Origin: SXOA01 sp046153945
GTDB lineage: Bacteria > Planctomycetota > Planctomycetia > Pirellulales > Pirellulaceae
Length of the DNA stretch: 64,000 nucleotides
NCBI GenBank assembly: GCA_046153945.1
Contig: JBJXFF010000146.1
Span: 3,333-67,332 of the forward strand
Reading direction: 5' to 3'
A model generated the notes under the pieces. It was given only the letters and a program-made list of their open reading frames with translations. It was not told where the DNA came from and did not search any database. Within the stretch, counting starts at the first letter, position 1, and each line of letters begins with the position of its first letter. Positions 16,628 through 25,594 of the stretch are shown piece by piece. The position numbers and the translations under genes are program-made.

Positions 16628-19600
16628 ATGACAACTGCACGGAAACTTGGGCTCGGCATGGCCAGGTCGCGGATATTCGCCGGCGCGCTGCTGGCGGGAA
16701 CGGCGGGACTGTTCGCGGATGGCAGTCTTTACGCTCAACAGCAGCCCGAGCCCGCGAGAAAGCAATTTCGTTTTCAAGAGCAAGTCGAGGAAGAAGCAGA
16801 ACAGCCGCGGGAAGCCGCTCCCGTGGATGCTCCCGAAGCGGGACCGGTGACCGAGTTGCAAGCCTACACGATTGCGCCGGATCGACTGGAGGAAGTCACA
16901 CTCGAACTTCAGAAAAAGTACATCCGCCGCAAGGATGTGCAGATCAACGTCAACAAACGGGTCCAGCAGATGATTGTCACGGCTCCGGTTGCCGTGCATG
17001 AAGAAATCGCGGCCTTCCTCGCTCCCGATTTGCCGGAAGAGAAAGCCCTTCCGGCCCCCAAGCCGGTCGAACAGCGGGCACTGCCGCCGGCTGCGGCGCG
17101 GGTCCGCGGCACTCATCCGCTGAGGAACATTTCGGCGGAGGACTTTGAAATTGCCCTGGCCCGCATTTGGAACAACCGGGCGAGCTTCACGACCAGTCAT
17201 GACCGGAAGTCGACTCTCGTCAAAATTCCGTTCGGCGCGGAAGGGCTCGTGTCGCTGACCATCGACCACGAGCGGGATCTGGTGACCATCGACATGCCTC
17301 GCACGGCTCAGGACTCCTGGCGGCAGGTGCTCAAGGCGATTGATTCGCCGCGGCGGGCCGGCGGCATTCAGTCCGAGCTCGTGGCCCTCAATCGAGCCGA
17401 GCCAGACAAGGTTCAGAAGGCGCTGGAGTTGATCCGCTCGGTAACGCTCCCGTTCCTGGCAGGTGACGGTCCCAAGCAGCACATCGGCCAGTTCGTCTCC
17501 ATGATTTTCCAGCCGGAACCGGCGGCAGGCGCGGCGCAACCGGCCGCAGCTCAGCCTCCCGCGGAGGCTCCCCCTGCGGGAGAGCGCCCGGCCGGCGAGA
17601 ACGCCGCGGGGGGAGAGGCTGGAATGGAAGGAGAGGATGCCAAGATCGGTCCGGTCCGGATTGAGTACATCGAAGGGCTCGACATCTTCCTGATCTTCGG
17701 CAAGAAGCGGGATGTGGAGCGGGTGCAGAAGATCATCGCCCAGATCGAGGCGGAGAGCGAAAAGACCAAGCCCGAGGTCGAGATCTACATGATGGAGCAC
17801 GTCGACGACCAGGCAATGGCCGCCATGATCAATCAGATTTACACGCCGGCCCTCGGCGCGCGGCAGGGAAACGTCACCGTGGTCCCGTTGGTCAAGCCGA
17901 ATGCCCTGCTCTTGATTGGCCGCCGCACGGCTATCGATTCGGTGACGGAGCTCATTAAGAAGATCGATCAGCCGGTCGCGCCCAACAAGCAATTGCGAAT
18001 ATTCAAGCTGAAGTATCTCTCCGCCATTGATGCCGAAACCAAGCTGCGGATGTTCTTTACCGACCGTCCGGGACAAGGAACAACGCTCCGCACCGGCCTG
18101 GGAACGCGCGCCCTGATCATTGCCGACTACCGCAGCAACTCGCTGATCGTACAGGCCAGCCCTCGCGATATGGAGGAAGCGGCCCATATTCTGGATTCCC
18201 TGGATGTTGACCAGAACGAGAGCGGTGTGAAAAACGAGATTCGGGTCTTCCGGCTCAAGAACTCTCTGGCCGACGAGTTGATTCAGGTGATCCAGGAATC
18301 GATCTACGCCCAGCAGTTGCAGCAATCGATTTCGCAGGGACAGGGACAAGGACAAGGACAGAACATCAATCAACAAGGGGGACAGGGAGCACAAGGTGGA
18401 CAAGGTGGCGGGGCCGGCACTCCTACCAGGGCAGTGGCTTCCCCCAAGCCGACGCAGCTCATCTTTCAGAATACGAACAAGACGGGCGTTTCAGAGCTGC
18501 TGGAATCGGGCATTTTGTCCGATATGCGCGTGGCCGCCGACCCGCGGGCCAATGCCCTGGTCGTAACCGGTCCAGCTTCCAGCATGGACCTGATGGCGGC
18601 CTTGATCGAGCAGCTCGACGGCCTGCCGATGGTCTCCGCGCAGGTCAAGATTTTCCGCTTGATTGAGTCGGACGCCACGCAGATGGCCACCATGTTGACC
18701 ACGTTGTTTGGACAGCAGACCAATCAGCAGCAAGGGGGAGTGCAAGGCTTCCAGTCGGCCACGTCGTCCGGGGAGAGCACGCTAGTACCTCTCAAGTTCT
18801 CCGTGGATACTCGCACCAATAGCATCATTGCCTCCGGCAATGCAGGCGACCTGGCCGTGGTGTACCGTGTTTTGGTTGGGCTGGATGAAAAAGACCTCCG
18901 CGGCCGCCTGACAAGCGTCTACATGCTCAAGAACACGACTGCGGAGCCCGTGGCAACCGCCATCAACCAGTATCTGACCAATCGCCAACAGCTCAATACG
19001 ACGGCAACCAACCTGGTCAGTCCCGTGACGGTCTGGGACCAGGCGATCATTGTCGTGCCCGAGGCGATTACCAACAGCCTGATTGTGAATGCCTCGCCGC
19101 GGTATGCGGAGGACATCAAAAAAATCATTCAGCAACTCGATCAGCGGAAAAACATGGTCGCGATTCAAGTGCTGATCGCGGAAGTCAAGCTCAGCGACAG
19201 TGAGCAGTTTGGAGTCGAATTAGGTCTGCAGGACTCGCTGCTGTTCGACCGCGGCATTGGCACGGTGGGCTTTCCCTTTAACCAGGCCGGCGTTGGAAAT
19301 AACAGTACTGCCGAATCGCTAGCCACGCGAAATGCGGCGGCATCGCAAGGGTTGTCCAATCTGGGTGTGGGCCGCACGGACGCGGCACTGGGTTACGGCG
19401 GACTTGTGCTATCTGCCAGCAGCGATTCCGTGAACGTGCTGATTCGAGCGCTCCAGCAGTCCAGTCGATTGCAAATCCTGAGTCGGCCGCAAATTCAGAC
19501 GCTGGACAACCAGGAGGCGAATATACAAGTGGGTGCGGAAGTTCGCTTGATCTCGGGAACAACAATTACCAACGGCATCGCCCAGAACAGCGTGACTCCG

Positions 19601-20611
19601 GTGGAAATTGGCATCATTTTGCAAGTCACGCCGCGGACCAACGCGGACGGAAACATCATTATGTTCGTAGACGTGTCGAAATCCGAACTTGGCCCGGAAG
19701 CGGAGGGAACCACAATCCAGGGGGCAACTCCCACTCAGGCACCGGTTAAGATCCCGCAAATCAAGAAGACCGTGGCCAGCACCACGGTCAACACCCGCAG
19801 CGGACAGACAGTCATCCTGGGAGGGTTGATCACGAACAATCAAGCCGAGATCACGCGCCGCGTCCCCTACCTCGGAGACATTCCCGTTTTGGGTCGACTA
19901 TTTCGATTTGATTCCAAGACGCAAGACCGAACCGAGCTCTTGATCATCATGACACCGTATATTATCCAATCCGACGAGCAACAGAACTGGCTCAATCAGC
20001 GGGAGTCGGAACGGATGGGCTGGTGCCTGGCTGATGTGGCAAATATTCATGGAGAAGTCCCTTATCTGACGAGCAATGACGGCGCTGGGGGAACACCCTC
20101 ACCGTTGATCTTTCCCGATGAGAATCCCAGCGTGCCGGAAGGCGTTCTGCCGCCGCCGGCTCCGGGGATTGCTCCGCCGCCACGAGGTCCCATTTCACCG
20201 CCTCTCTCGAACGGTCAACGCAGAGGCCCGCAACTCGAACCGATCAATTTGGGCTCTCCGCCGGGAGTCCCCGCGAGTTACGAGGATGGGGCGACAGGAA
20301 ATACCTCATCGGCTCGCCGAAATGGAATTACAACTCCCACCGGAGCCGGAGTTATCGGCACGAGTAGCCCGCCAGCAGAGGCTCCATCCGAACCAACGCC
20401 CGCGGCGCCTCCTAGGACTGCAGGAACCGCACCGGCCAAAACTCGCACCATTCCTAAGAGCAGGGCGACAGGCTGGCCGTGGCAGAATCAGATGGGAAGG
20501 ATGTCGCCCCCTCCTAAGCTCTCGCCGTCGACCACTGCAGAAGTCGAACCGGCGGGCTATGCCGAGCCGGGGCAGCAGAATGAACAGCCCGTGGAACGGG
20601 CTTATCGATAG
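16628..20611 (+). CDS. gspD: Type II secretion system secretin GspD (large)
   Basis: This 1327-residue outer-membrane secretin is about twice the usual length (650-750). The signal peptide (MTTARKLGLGMARSRIFAGA, cut near LYAQ) is followed by several N/KH-like secretin_N domains. One linker is Gln/Gly-rich (GQGQGQGQNINQQGGQG), encoded by hexamer repeats at 18338-18361. The C-terminal secretin barrel is unmistakable: VAIQVLIAEVKLSDSEQFGV, VPYLGDIPVLGRLF and ELLIIMTPYII. After the barrel comes a Pro/Ala-rich tail of about 220 residues. ATG 16628 follows GGGGG at a 7-base distance; upstream in-frame ATGs look non-coding. It closes the secretion cluster. Confidence 0.93.
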   Translation: MTTARKLGLGMARSRIFAGALLAGTAGLFADGSLYAQQQPEPARKQFRFQEQVEEEAEQPREAAPVDAPEAGPVTELQAYTIAPDRLEEVTLELQKKYIRRKDVQINVNKRVQQMIVTAPVAVHEEIAAFLAPDLPEEKALPAPKPVEQRALPPAAARVRGTHPLRNISAEDFEIALARIWNNRASFTTSHDRKSTLVKIPFGAEGLVSLTIDHERDLVTIDMPRTAQDSWRQVLKAIDSPRRAGGIQSELVALNRAEPDKVQKALELIRSVTLPFLAGDGPKQHIGQFVSMIFQPEPAAGAAQPAAAQPPAEAPPAGERPAGENAAGGEAGMEGEDAKIGPVRIEYIEGLDIFLIFGKKRDVERVQKIIAQIEAESEKTKPEVEIYMMEHVDDQAMAAMINQIYTPALGARQGNVTVVPLVKPNALLLIGRRTAIDSVTELIKKIDQPVAPNKQLRIFKLKYLSAIDAETKLRMFFTDRPGQGTTLRTGLGTRALIIADYRSNSLIVQASPRDMEEAAHILDSLDVDQNESGVKNEIRVFRLKNSLADELIQVIQESIYAQQLQQSISQGQGQGQGQNINQQGGQGAQGGQGGGAGTPTRAVASPKPTQLIFQNTNKTGVSELLESGILSDMRVAADPRANALVVTGPASSMDLMAALIEQLDGLPMVSAQVKIFRLIESDATQMATMLTTLFGQQTNQQQGGVQGFQSATSSGESTLVPLKFSVDTRTNSIIASGNAGDLAVVYRVLVGLDEKDLRGRLTSVYMLKNTTAEPVATAINQYLTNRQQLNTTATNLVSPVTVWDQAIIVVPEAITNSLIVNASPRYAEDIKKIIQQLDQRKNMVAIQVLIAEVKLSDSEQFGVELGLQDSLLFDRGIGTVGFPFNQAGVGNNSTAESLATRNAAASQGLSNLGVGRTDAALGYGGLVLSASSDSVNVLIRALQQSSRLQILSRPQIQTLDNQEANIQVGAEVRLISGTTITNGIAQNSVTPVEIGIILQVTPRTNADGNIIMFVDVSKSELGPEAEGTTIQGATPTQAPVKIPQIKKTVASTTVNTRSGQTVILGGLITNNQAEITRRVPYLGDIPVLGRLFRFDSKTQDRTELLIIMTPYIIQSDEQQNWLNQRESERMGWCLADVANIHGEVPYLTSNDGAGGTPSPLIFPDENPSVPEGVLPPPAPGIAPPPRGPISPPLSNGQRRGPQLEPINLGSPPGVPASYEDGATGNTSSARRNGITTPTGAGVIGTSSPPAEAPSEPTPAAPPRTAGTAPAKTRTIPKSRATGWPWQNQMGRMSPPPKLSPSTTAEVEPAGYAEPGQQNEQPVERAYR

Positions 20612-20668
20612 GGTTGTTGTGGGTCCACAGAATAGGCCCTTTTTGAATTCTCGCAGGGAAGTTGAGCC

Positions 20669-21673
20669 ATGAAACGACTCTTTGTCTTATTGCTGATTGC
20701 GGCCTCAACTGGCCTGACAACCGGCTGCGCGGGGATGCCGAAAAGCTGGACGTCGACGATGCCTTGGGCCGAAAAGCCAGCGAAGATTAGCGAAGGCAAA
20801 TACCAATCACCCGTCAAAATGGTGGCGATCTGGTCTCCCGCCATGTACAACGCGCCCGGCAAGACCCCCACCCGCGGATTCGGGGGGCGGCTCTACTTCT
20901 ATAACGCGAAGAACGAAACGATTCCCGTTCAGGGACAGTTGGTCGTCTATTGTTTTGACGACACGAATAAGACCAATGACCACAAGCAAGCGGATCGACG
21001 GGTAGCATTCACGCCGGAGCAGTTCACTGGTCACTTCAGCCCCACCGAACTGGGCGCTTCTTACAGTGTTTGGGTTCCTTGGGACGCCGTCGGCAAACCG
21101 CAAGCGGAAGTCAGCTTGGTGCCGATTTTCACCGCCGCGGCCGGCAAGGTTGTGGTGGGACAGCAGTCTTTAGCATTGCTTCCAGGGCCTGAGACCCCAA
21201 TTCAGGAGAAACGGGTCGATGTTCAAGTCCTCACCGCCAAGGCTACTCAAGACGGCGACGTCACTCGTGTCGGCTATACATCAGATGACTCGGCAACGCC
21301 ATTTGGACCAAGTGGCATCAAGTCCATGTCCATTACGCTCCCGCAAAGCCTTGCGGAACGGGTTGCCGCCAGCCGAAATCAAGAACTGCGGGAGATATCA
21401 CCCGGGGAAGGGAGCGCCGGTTCCCGGCAGCCACAACTCTTGCCGGCGGATTTGCCACCAGCCGGCAAAATCGAAAATGCCCCGGCCGACCTAAATCTTA
21501 GCGAGAGTTCGAAGGCGAATTCAGCTCTCCCGCGCCAGTCTCGGAAGGTTGGACCGTCAATTCATTCCGAACGGAGTCAACCTCAGGCTCCAACAATGCA
21601 ACCCCCTCGGCCAATTGCCGGTCCTCCTCCGATGCAACAACCCCTTGGAGAACGGCCGTCGAGCCGTCCATAG
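20669..21673 (+). CDS. Lipoprotein, function unknown
   Basis: This 334-residue lipoprotein has a signal peptide ending in the lipobox LTTGC (Cys near residue 20). The conserved-looking body (residues 45-200) has beta-rich stretches such as GFGGRLYFYNAKNETIPVQG and QLVVYCFDD, and ends before a Pro/Gln/Ser-rich tail (about residues 245-334). It follows gspD by 57 bases on the same strand, so it may be a pilotin-like or accessory partner of the secretin; this is inference. AGGGAAG precedes the start. The last 176 bases overlap, on the opposite strand, the end of the BON-domain gene. Confidence 0.75.
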   Translation: MKRLFVLLLIAASTGLTTGCAGMPKSWTSTMPWAEKPAKISEGKYQSPVKMVAIWSPAMYNAPGKTPTRGFGGRLYFYNAKNETIPVQGQLVVYCFDDTNKTNDHKQADRRVAFTPEQFTGHFSPTELGASYSVWVPWDAVGKPQAEVSLVPIFTAAAGKVVVGQQSLALLPGPETPIQEKRVDVQVLTAKATQDGDVTRVGYTSDDSATPFGPSGIKSMSITLPQSLAERVAASRNQELREISPGEGSAGSRQPQLLPADLPPAGKIENAPADLNLSESSKANSALPRQSRKVGPSIHSERSQPQAPTMQPPRPIAGPPPMQQPLGERPSSRP

Positions 21674-22343
21674 TGACGCGAATGGGGCCGATGGCGGAGA
21701 GTCCCGAGAGTTTCGTGATCCGGTTTTCAAACTTTGACGTAAATACCGTGGTGGAAACCGGTTTGGGGCTGAAGCCAATTCGCAGAGGAATGCGAATTGT
21801 AGAGCGGGCCGCATTGCGTCCGCCTTGCTGATTGAAATTTCCTCCTTGGTTCATCTGCCGGCCAATTTGCGAAAATAAGTTGGCGAACTGGTTGTTATTG
21901 CCGGTCGCTTGTCCGCCGATGACGTCGTAATTAGAAGTGATCAGGCTTGCGCCCGACGTATTTCTTGCCAGCGGCGATCCTCGCTCCAAAGGGGTCGCGG
22001 AACCGATGGTTCCAGTATTGATGGAAGTCTGATTGTTCCCGGCCGTAGCGCCCGAACTGCTTCCGCTGCTGCTACCGCCACTAGAATTGCTGCTACCGGA
22101 GCTGAAAAGCGAACTGCTGCTGCCACCGCTGCTGCCGGAATTAAAGAGCGAGCTGCTGCTGCCACCGGAAGAGCCGCCTCCAGAATTTCCGCTGCTGGTC
22201 GAACCGTAACTTCCTGCCGTCGGAGCAGAGCTAAATCCACCACCGCCACCGCTCATTCCTTGCCCGTTCACGACTCCGGCAAATACCCCTAGCGCCAGCG
22301 AAAGGGCTGAAATACTTGACAAAAATGCTGGGGAGATTTTCAT
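21498..22343 (-). CDS. Secreted Ser/Gly-rich protein with C-terminal BON domain
   Basis: This 281-residue exported protein has a signal peptide (ISALSLALGVFAGVVNGQ). A long Ser/Gly repeat tract follows at about residues 29-100, built of SSSSLFSSGSSGG-type units. After a middle with Asn/Gln-rich segments, the last 80 residues are a BON domain (NRITKLSGLSAIGPIRVTMDG, then AVLQGVVASEEDRQLAEGVA). BON domains bind membranes or act in the outer envelope, and occur beside secretins. Its 3' end overlaps the lipoprotein gene tail-to-tail by 176 bases. Confidence 0.75.
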   Translation of the reverse strand: MKISPAFLSSISALSLALGVFAGVVNGQGMSGGGGGFSSAPTAGSYGSTSSGNSGGGSSGGSSSSLFNSGSSGGSSSSLFSSGSSNSSGGSSSGSSSGATAGNNQTSINTGTIGSATPLERGSPLARNTSGASLITSNYDVIGGQATGNNNQFANLFSQIGRQMNQGGNFNQQGGRNAARSTIRIPLRIGFSPKPVSTTVFTSKFENRITKLSGLSAIGPIRVTMDGSTAVLQGVVASEEDRQLAEGVALLEPEVDSVRNELTVQPSETGAGELNSPSNSR

Positions 22344-22804
22344 AATTCACCTGCTAGCAGGATAATCGCTGTCCGCGGCTTGCTGAGACTCTTCAGCCTC
22401 ATCGTCACCACCGGAGTCCACGGCACAAAGTCTCGGCGGAAGACCGGTTATGCCGCTTGGCGAAGGCTTTCATTGTGAGGGAAATATCTGGCCAGGGCAA
22501 CAGCTGAGCTGAAATGCTGTGATTCCTCGCACGCTGCTAATTATTTAACGTCAGCCCAGGTTAAAGGTTCCTTCTAAGCTTTAACTAGGACGACAGCGAC
22601 GCAAAAACCCGTGGCAGCAATTCACTTAACTGCCGTATATGAAACAACTTGTGACAATTTTCGGAATGTATTAGTCGCCCCGAAAGCCATTTTTACCCCC
22701 AGCAATTCTCGCCCCCTTTTGAAACAAACTACAGGCCGGTAGGGTAGTTTCAGGCAATCGCCGTCACCTTTCGCGGCTATCCGCATCCAACTTGGGGAAT
22801 TCTC
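22344..22804. other. Divergent intergenic region, no gene seen
   Basis: These 461 bases separate the minus-strand BON gene from the plus-strand DUF3352-like gene, so both promoters should lie here. No credible open frame or strong palindrome was seen. The half nearest 22804 is AT-richer (around 22500-22720), as expected for promoters, but no clear -35/-10 pair could be assigned. Confidence 0.5.
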
Positions 22805-24598
22805 GTGAGTAAGCAATCTTGGCTCGCCCGTTCGCGCAAACTCTTCGTTCTTCCGTTCCTGGTGCTGGGAGTGTTCATTTCCGTCGCCAAAGCGGAACGC
22901 CCAGTCGCGCCGAAACTGCTGCCGGAGGGGACGCTGGCGTATCTGCGGATCGCCGACGTGCAAGACATGGTGGCGAAGTTCAAGGATACCGCCACGGGAC
23001 GGATGTTTCAGGACGAGAATATCGCGCCGCTGGTGAAGCAACTCTACGGCTCCGTCGAGGAGCAGTGGAAGCAGATTGAGGACCAGGTTGGCTTGCCCCT
23101 CAATGACATTTTGAAGATTCCGCAGGGGGAAATCTGCGTGGGAGTCGTTCCGATGGGGGAAGGGACCCCGGCGATCGTGATTATTGTCGATGTGAAGGAC
23201 AAGATCTTAAGCGTCAACAAGCTGCTGGAAAAGGGAGAGGCCCTGCTGACCGAAAACGGCGGCACCAAGACCAGCGAAGTGATCAGCGATGTGAAAGTGA
23301 ATGTCTACACCGGCCCAGGAGGAAACACGGCGATTCAGTTTGAAAAGGACGGGACGCTGGTACTGGCCTCTAATAAAGACGTCGTGAAACCGCTGCTGGC
23401 CGCTTGGAACGGCGAAGCCAAGGAAGATGAAAAGTCTCTCGCCGACAATGTCAAATTCAATTCGATCATGAGCCGCTGCAGCGGTTCCAAGGACGAGCGG
23501 CCGCAAATCACCTGGTATGTGGATCCCGTGGAAATCGCCCGCAAGGTGCTCCGCAATGGGCCGGCCTCGCTGGCCCTCGCCTTTTTTCAACCGCTCGGCC
23601 TGGACGGCGTGAAGGGGATGGGGGGAAGCATGATCTTTGGAGTCGGAGAGTTTGACGGCGTGACTCATTTCCACCTGCTGCTCGATAATCCCCGGAGTGG
23701 CGTCGTCGAGTTGATCGCTATGGGTTCGGGCGATACCGTGCCGGAAGCCTGGGTCCCGAGCGACGTCACCAGTTACATGACCATGCATTGGCGGGTGGAG
23801 GACATGTTCAAGAACGGCAACAAGCTGTGGGACAGCCTGCAAGGTGAAGGGAATTTCAAAACCTTTATCAAAGAACGGCTGTCGGACAACATTGGGATTG
23901 ATGTAGAGGCGGAGATCATTCCGGCCCTCGACGGCCGCTTCACGCTGACACAGTGGATTGAGAAGCCAATCACCCCGAACAGCCAGGTCAACATTATCGG
24001 AGTGAAGCTCAAGGACACGAAGACATTTCAGGCCAACGTGATTGACAAGGTGGTCGCCAAGTTCCCCGATGCCGTGGAAAAGAAGGCGTTTGGCGGCGTG
24101 ACCTATTGGGCGGTCAAAATGCCGGAGCGGCCCGAAGGTGGGCCCCAACCCCCCGCCGGTTTCCGCGTTCCCACTCCCGCAGTTGCCATCATTGGCGATT
24201 ACGTGATCTTCACCGATAGCACCAAGGGACTGCACCACTGCATCACCACGACCAGCGACGCCACGCAGGGCCTGGCCAGCGATCTGGAATACAAGCTCAT
24301 CGCCGGCAAAATCAAGCGGCAGGTGGGGGGGGATGCTCCCGGTATGGTTCAGTTCTCCAAGCCCGAAGAAGCCCTTCGATTCGTCTATGAGCTGATTCGG
24401 GCGGAGAACACGCAGAAGGGGCTGGAGAGCGCCTCGGAAAACAATGATTTTCTGAAGGGGGTGAACAAAGCCCTGAAAGACAATCCACTGCCGGCCTTCT
24501 CCGTTTTGGCGAAATACTTTGCCCCCGGTGGCGGCATGATTGTGAACGACGAGACCGGCTACCACTACATGACGTTCACGCTGAAGCGTAAGCAGTAA
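22805..24598 (+). CDS. Secreted DUF3352-like protein
   Basis: This 597-residue exported protein starts at GTG 22805 with signal peptide SRKLFVLPFLVLGVFISVAKA. The mature start APKLLPEGTLAYLRIADV is typical of DUF3352-like planctomycete proteins, where 'LP..T.AY..i.d' opens the domain. Two similar halves follow, each with a pattern VKVNVYTGPGG / VTYWAVKMPE and a GTLVLASNKDVVKPLL / DYVIFTDSTKGLHHCI segment, suggesting an internal duplication. It is a soluble periplasmic protein. Function is unknown. Convergent with the pseudouridine synthase, separated by two hairpins. Confidence 0.75.
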   Translation: MSKQSWLARSRKLFVLPFLVLGVFISVAKAERPVAPKLLPEGTLAYLRIADVQDMVAKFKDTATGRMFQDENIAPLVKQLYGSVEEQWKQIEDQVGLPLNDILKIPQGEICVGVVPMGEGTPAIVIIVDVKDKILSVNKLLEKGEALLTENGGTKTSEVISDVKVNVYTGPGGNTAIQFEKDGTLVLASNKDVVKPLLAAWNGEAKEDEKSLADNVKFNSIMSRCSGSKDERPQITWYVDPVEIARKVLRNGPASLALAFFQPLGLDGVKGMGGSMIFGVGEFDGVTHFHLLLDNPRSGVVELIAMGSGDTVPEAWVPSDVTSYMTMHWRVEDMFKNGNKLWDSLQGEGNFKTFIKERLSDNIGIDVEAEIIPALDGRFTLTQWIEKPITPNSQVNIIGVKLKDTKTFQANVIDKVVAKFPDAVEKKAFGGVTYWAVKMPERPEGGPQPPAGFRVPTPAVAIIGDYVIFTDSTKGLHHCITTTSDATQGLASDLEYKLIAGKIKRQVGGDAPGMVQFSKPEEALRFVYELIRAENTQKGLESASENNDFLKGVNKALKDNPLPAFSVLAKYFAPGGGMIVNDETGYHYMTFTLKRKQ

Positions 24599-24604
24599 AG
24601 TCGC

Positions 24605-24656
24605 CCGCTCACTCCGTGAGCGGAAAAAAAAGGAACCAGCACACAGGGTGTGCTGG
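24605..24656 (-). terminator. Twin hairpins between convergent genes
   Basis: Two perfect hairpins lie in the 69-base gap. The first has an 8-bp stem (24605-24612 with 24616-24623, loop TCC). The second has a 9-bp stem (24636-24644 with 24648-24656, loop AGG). Between them is an A8 run. Read on the minus strand, the second hairpin is followed by TTCC and T8, a proper intrinsic terminator for the pseudouridine synthase transcript. The first may stop plus-strand transcripts less efficiently. Confidence 0.75.
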
Positions 24657-24667
24657 CAGCGATTCGG

Positions 24668-25594
24668 CTACTTGGCGAGTATCCGCACCATCTCCATCGG
24701 CAGCGGGGATTCGAACCGCAAGTGCTGGCCGGTGATGGGATGGTCGAAGCCCAATTTGCGGGCATGGAGCGCGAGCCGTTTGTAGGGCCACCAGCGATGA
24801 CTGGCAAGCGCTGGCTCATAACGAGGATCGCCGAGAACCGGGTGGCCAGCTTCGGCGAAGTGGACCCGGATCTGATTGCGGCGGCCGGTTTCCAGCCAGA
24901 CTCTGACTTGGGTCATCCCCTTCAGCCGCTTCACCACTTCGTAATGCGTGATCGCCCGCTGGCCGATCTCTTCGTCATCCGTGGAGAATCGGTTGAGGTC
25001 CTTGTCCGTGGCCAAGAGCGTGTTGAAGGTCCCCTTGTCCTTCTTAAGGTCGCCGGCAACGAGCGCTGTGTATTCCCGCTCCGGTTTGTGAAGAGCGAAC
25101 TGATCCCGAATCTGCTGAGAGATTTCCAGCGTCTTTCCCATGACGAGCAATCCGGAAACGCCACGGTCCAGCCGATGGGCGGTGTAGGCCAGCTTGCCGC
25201 CGGAGACATGACGGATGTATTCGCTAACTTTGGCAACGAGGGTATTCGTTTCGCCACGAATCGTGGGGACGGTCAGGATTTCTGGCGGCTTGTTGACGAC
25301 GATCAAGTGGCGATCTTCGAAGACGATTTCAAATCCTAGGTTCGTGCGGGGCTGCTTGCGAGGGTGATAAATCTGTTTGGCGTCGAAGCGGACTTCGACT
25401 TCATCCCCCACTCCCGCTTTGTAACCGGGGGCGGCGCAGGTCGCGCCGTTGAGGAGGACGCAGCCGTGGTCGAAGAGGCCCAGAACCTGAGCCCGGGGGA
25501 GCATGTCCGTGAGCGATTGCACGACGCGGTCGAGGCGTCTCCCCAAATGGCGGGAATCTTTATCGACGAGGGCGGTCCTTTTGGTCAGCGGCAC
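24668..25594 (-). CDS. RluA-family pseudouridine synthase
   Basis: This 308-residue enzyme isomerises uridine to pseudouridine in rRNA or tRNA. An S4-like RNA-binding part (residues 15-75) precedes the catalytic domain with HRLDRGVSGLLVMGK, where Asp143 is the catalytic aspartate. Later motifs include ALVAGDL and QVRVWLETGRRNQIRVHFA, and the ending HPVLGDPRYE is typical of RluA/RluC/RluD. The start is GTG 25594, overlapping the stop of the upstream M28 peptidase gene by one base (TAGTG), so the two are translationally coupled. Which uridine is modified is not known. Confidence 0.92.
   Translation of the reverse strand: MPLTKRTALVDKDSRHLGRRLDRVVQSLTDMLPRAQVLGLFDHGCVLLNGATCAAPGYKAGVGDEVEVRFDAKQIYHPRKQPRTNLGFEIVFEDRHLIVVNKPPEILTVPTIRGETNTLVAKVSEYIRHVSGGKLAYTAHRLDRGVSGLLVMGKTLEISQQIRDQFALHKPEREYTALVAGDLKKDKGTFNTLLATDKDLNRFSTDDEEIGQRAITHYEVVKRLKGMTQVRVWLETGRRNQIRVHFAEAGHPVLGDPRYEPALASHRWWPYKRLALHARKLGFDHPITGQHLRFESPLPMEMVRILAK

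Noticed and set aside
24690..24730. tRNA-like GGATTCGAACC string
   Set aside because: It lies inside the pseudouridine synthase coding sequence and has no cloverleaf partners.
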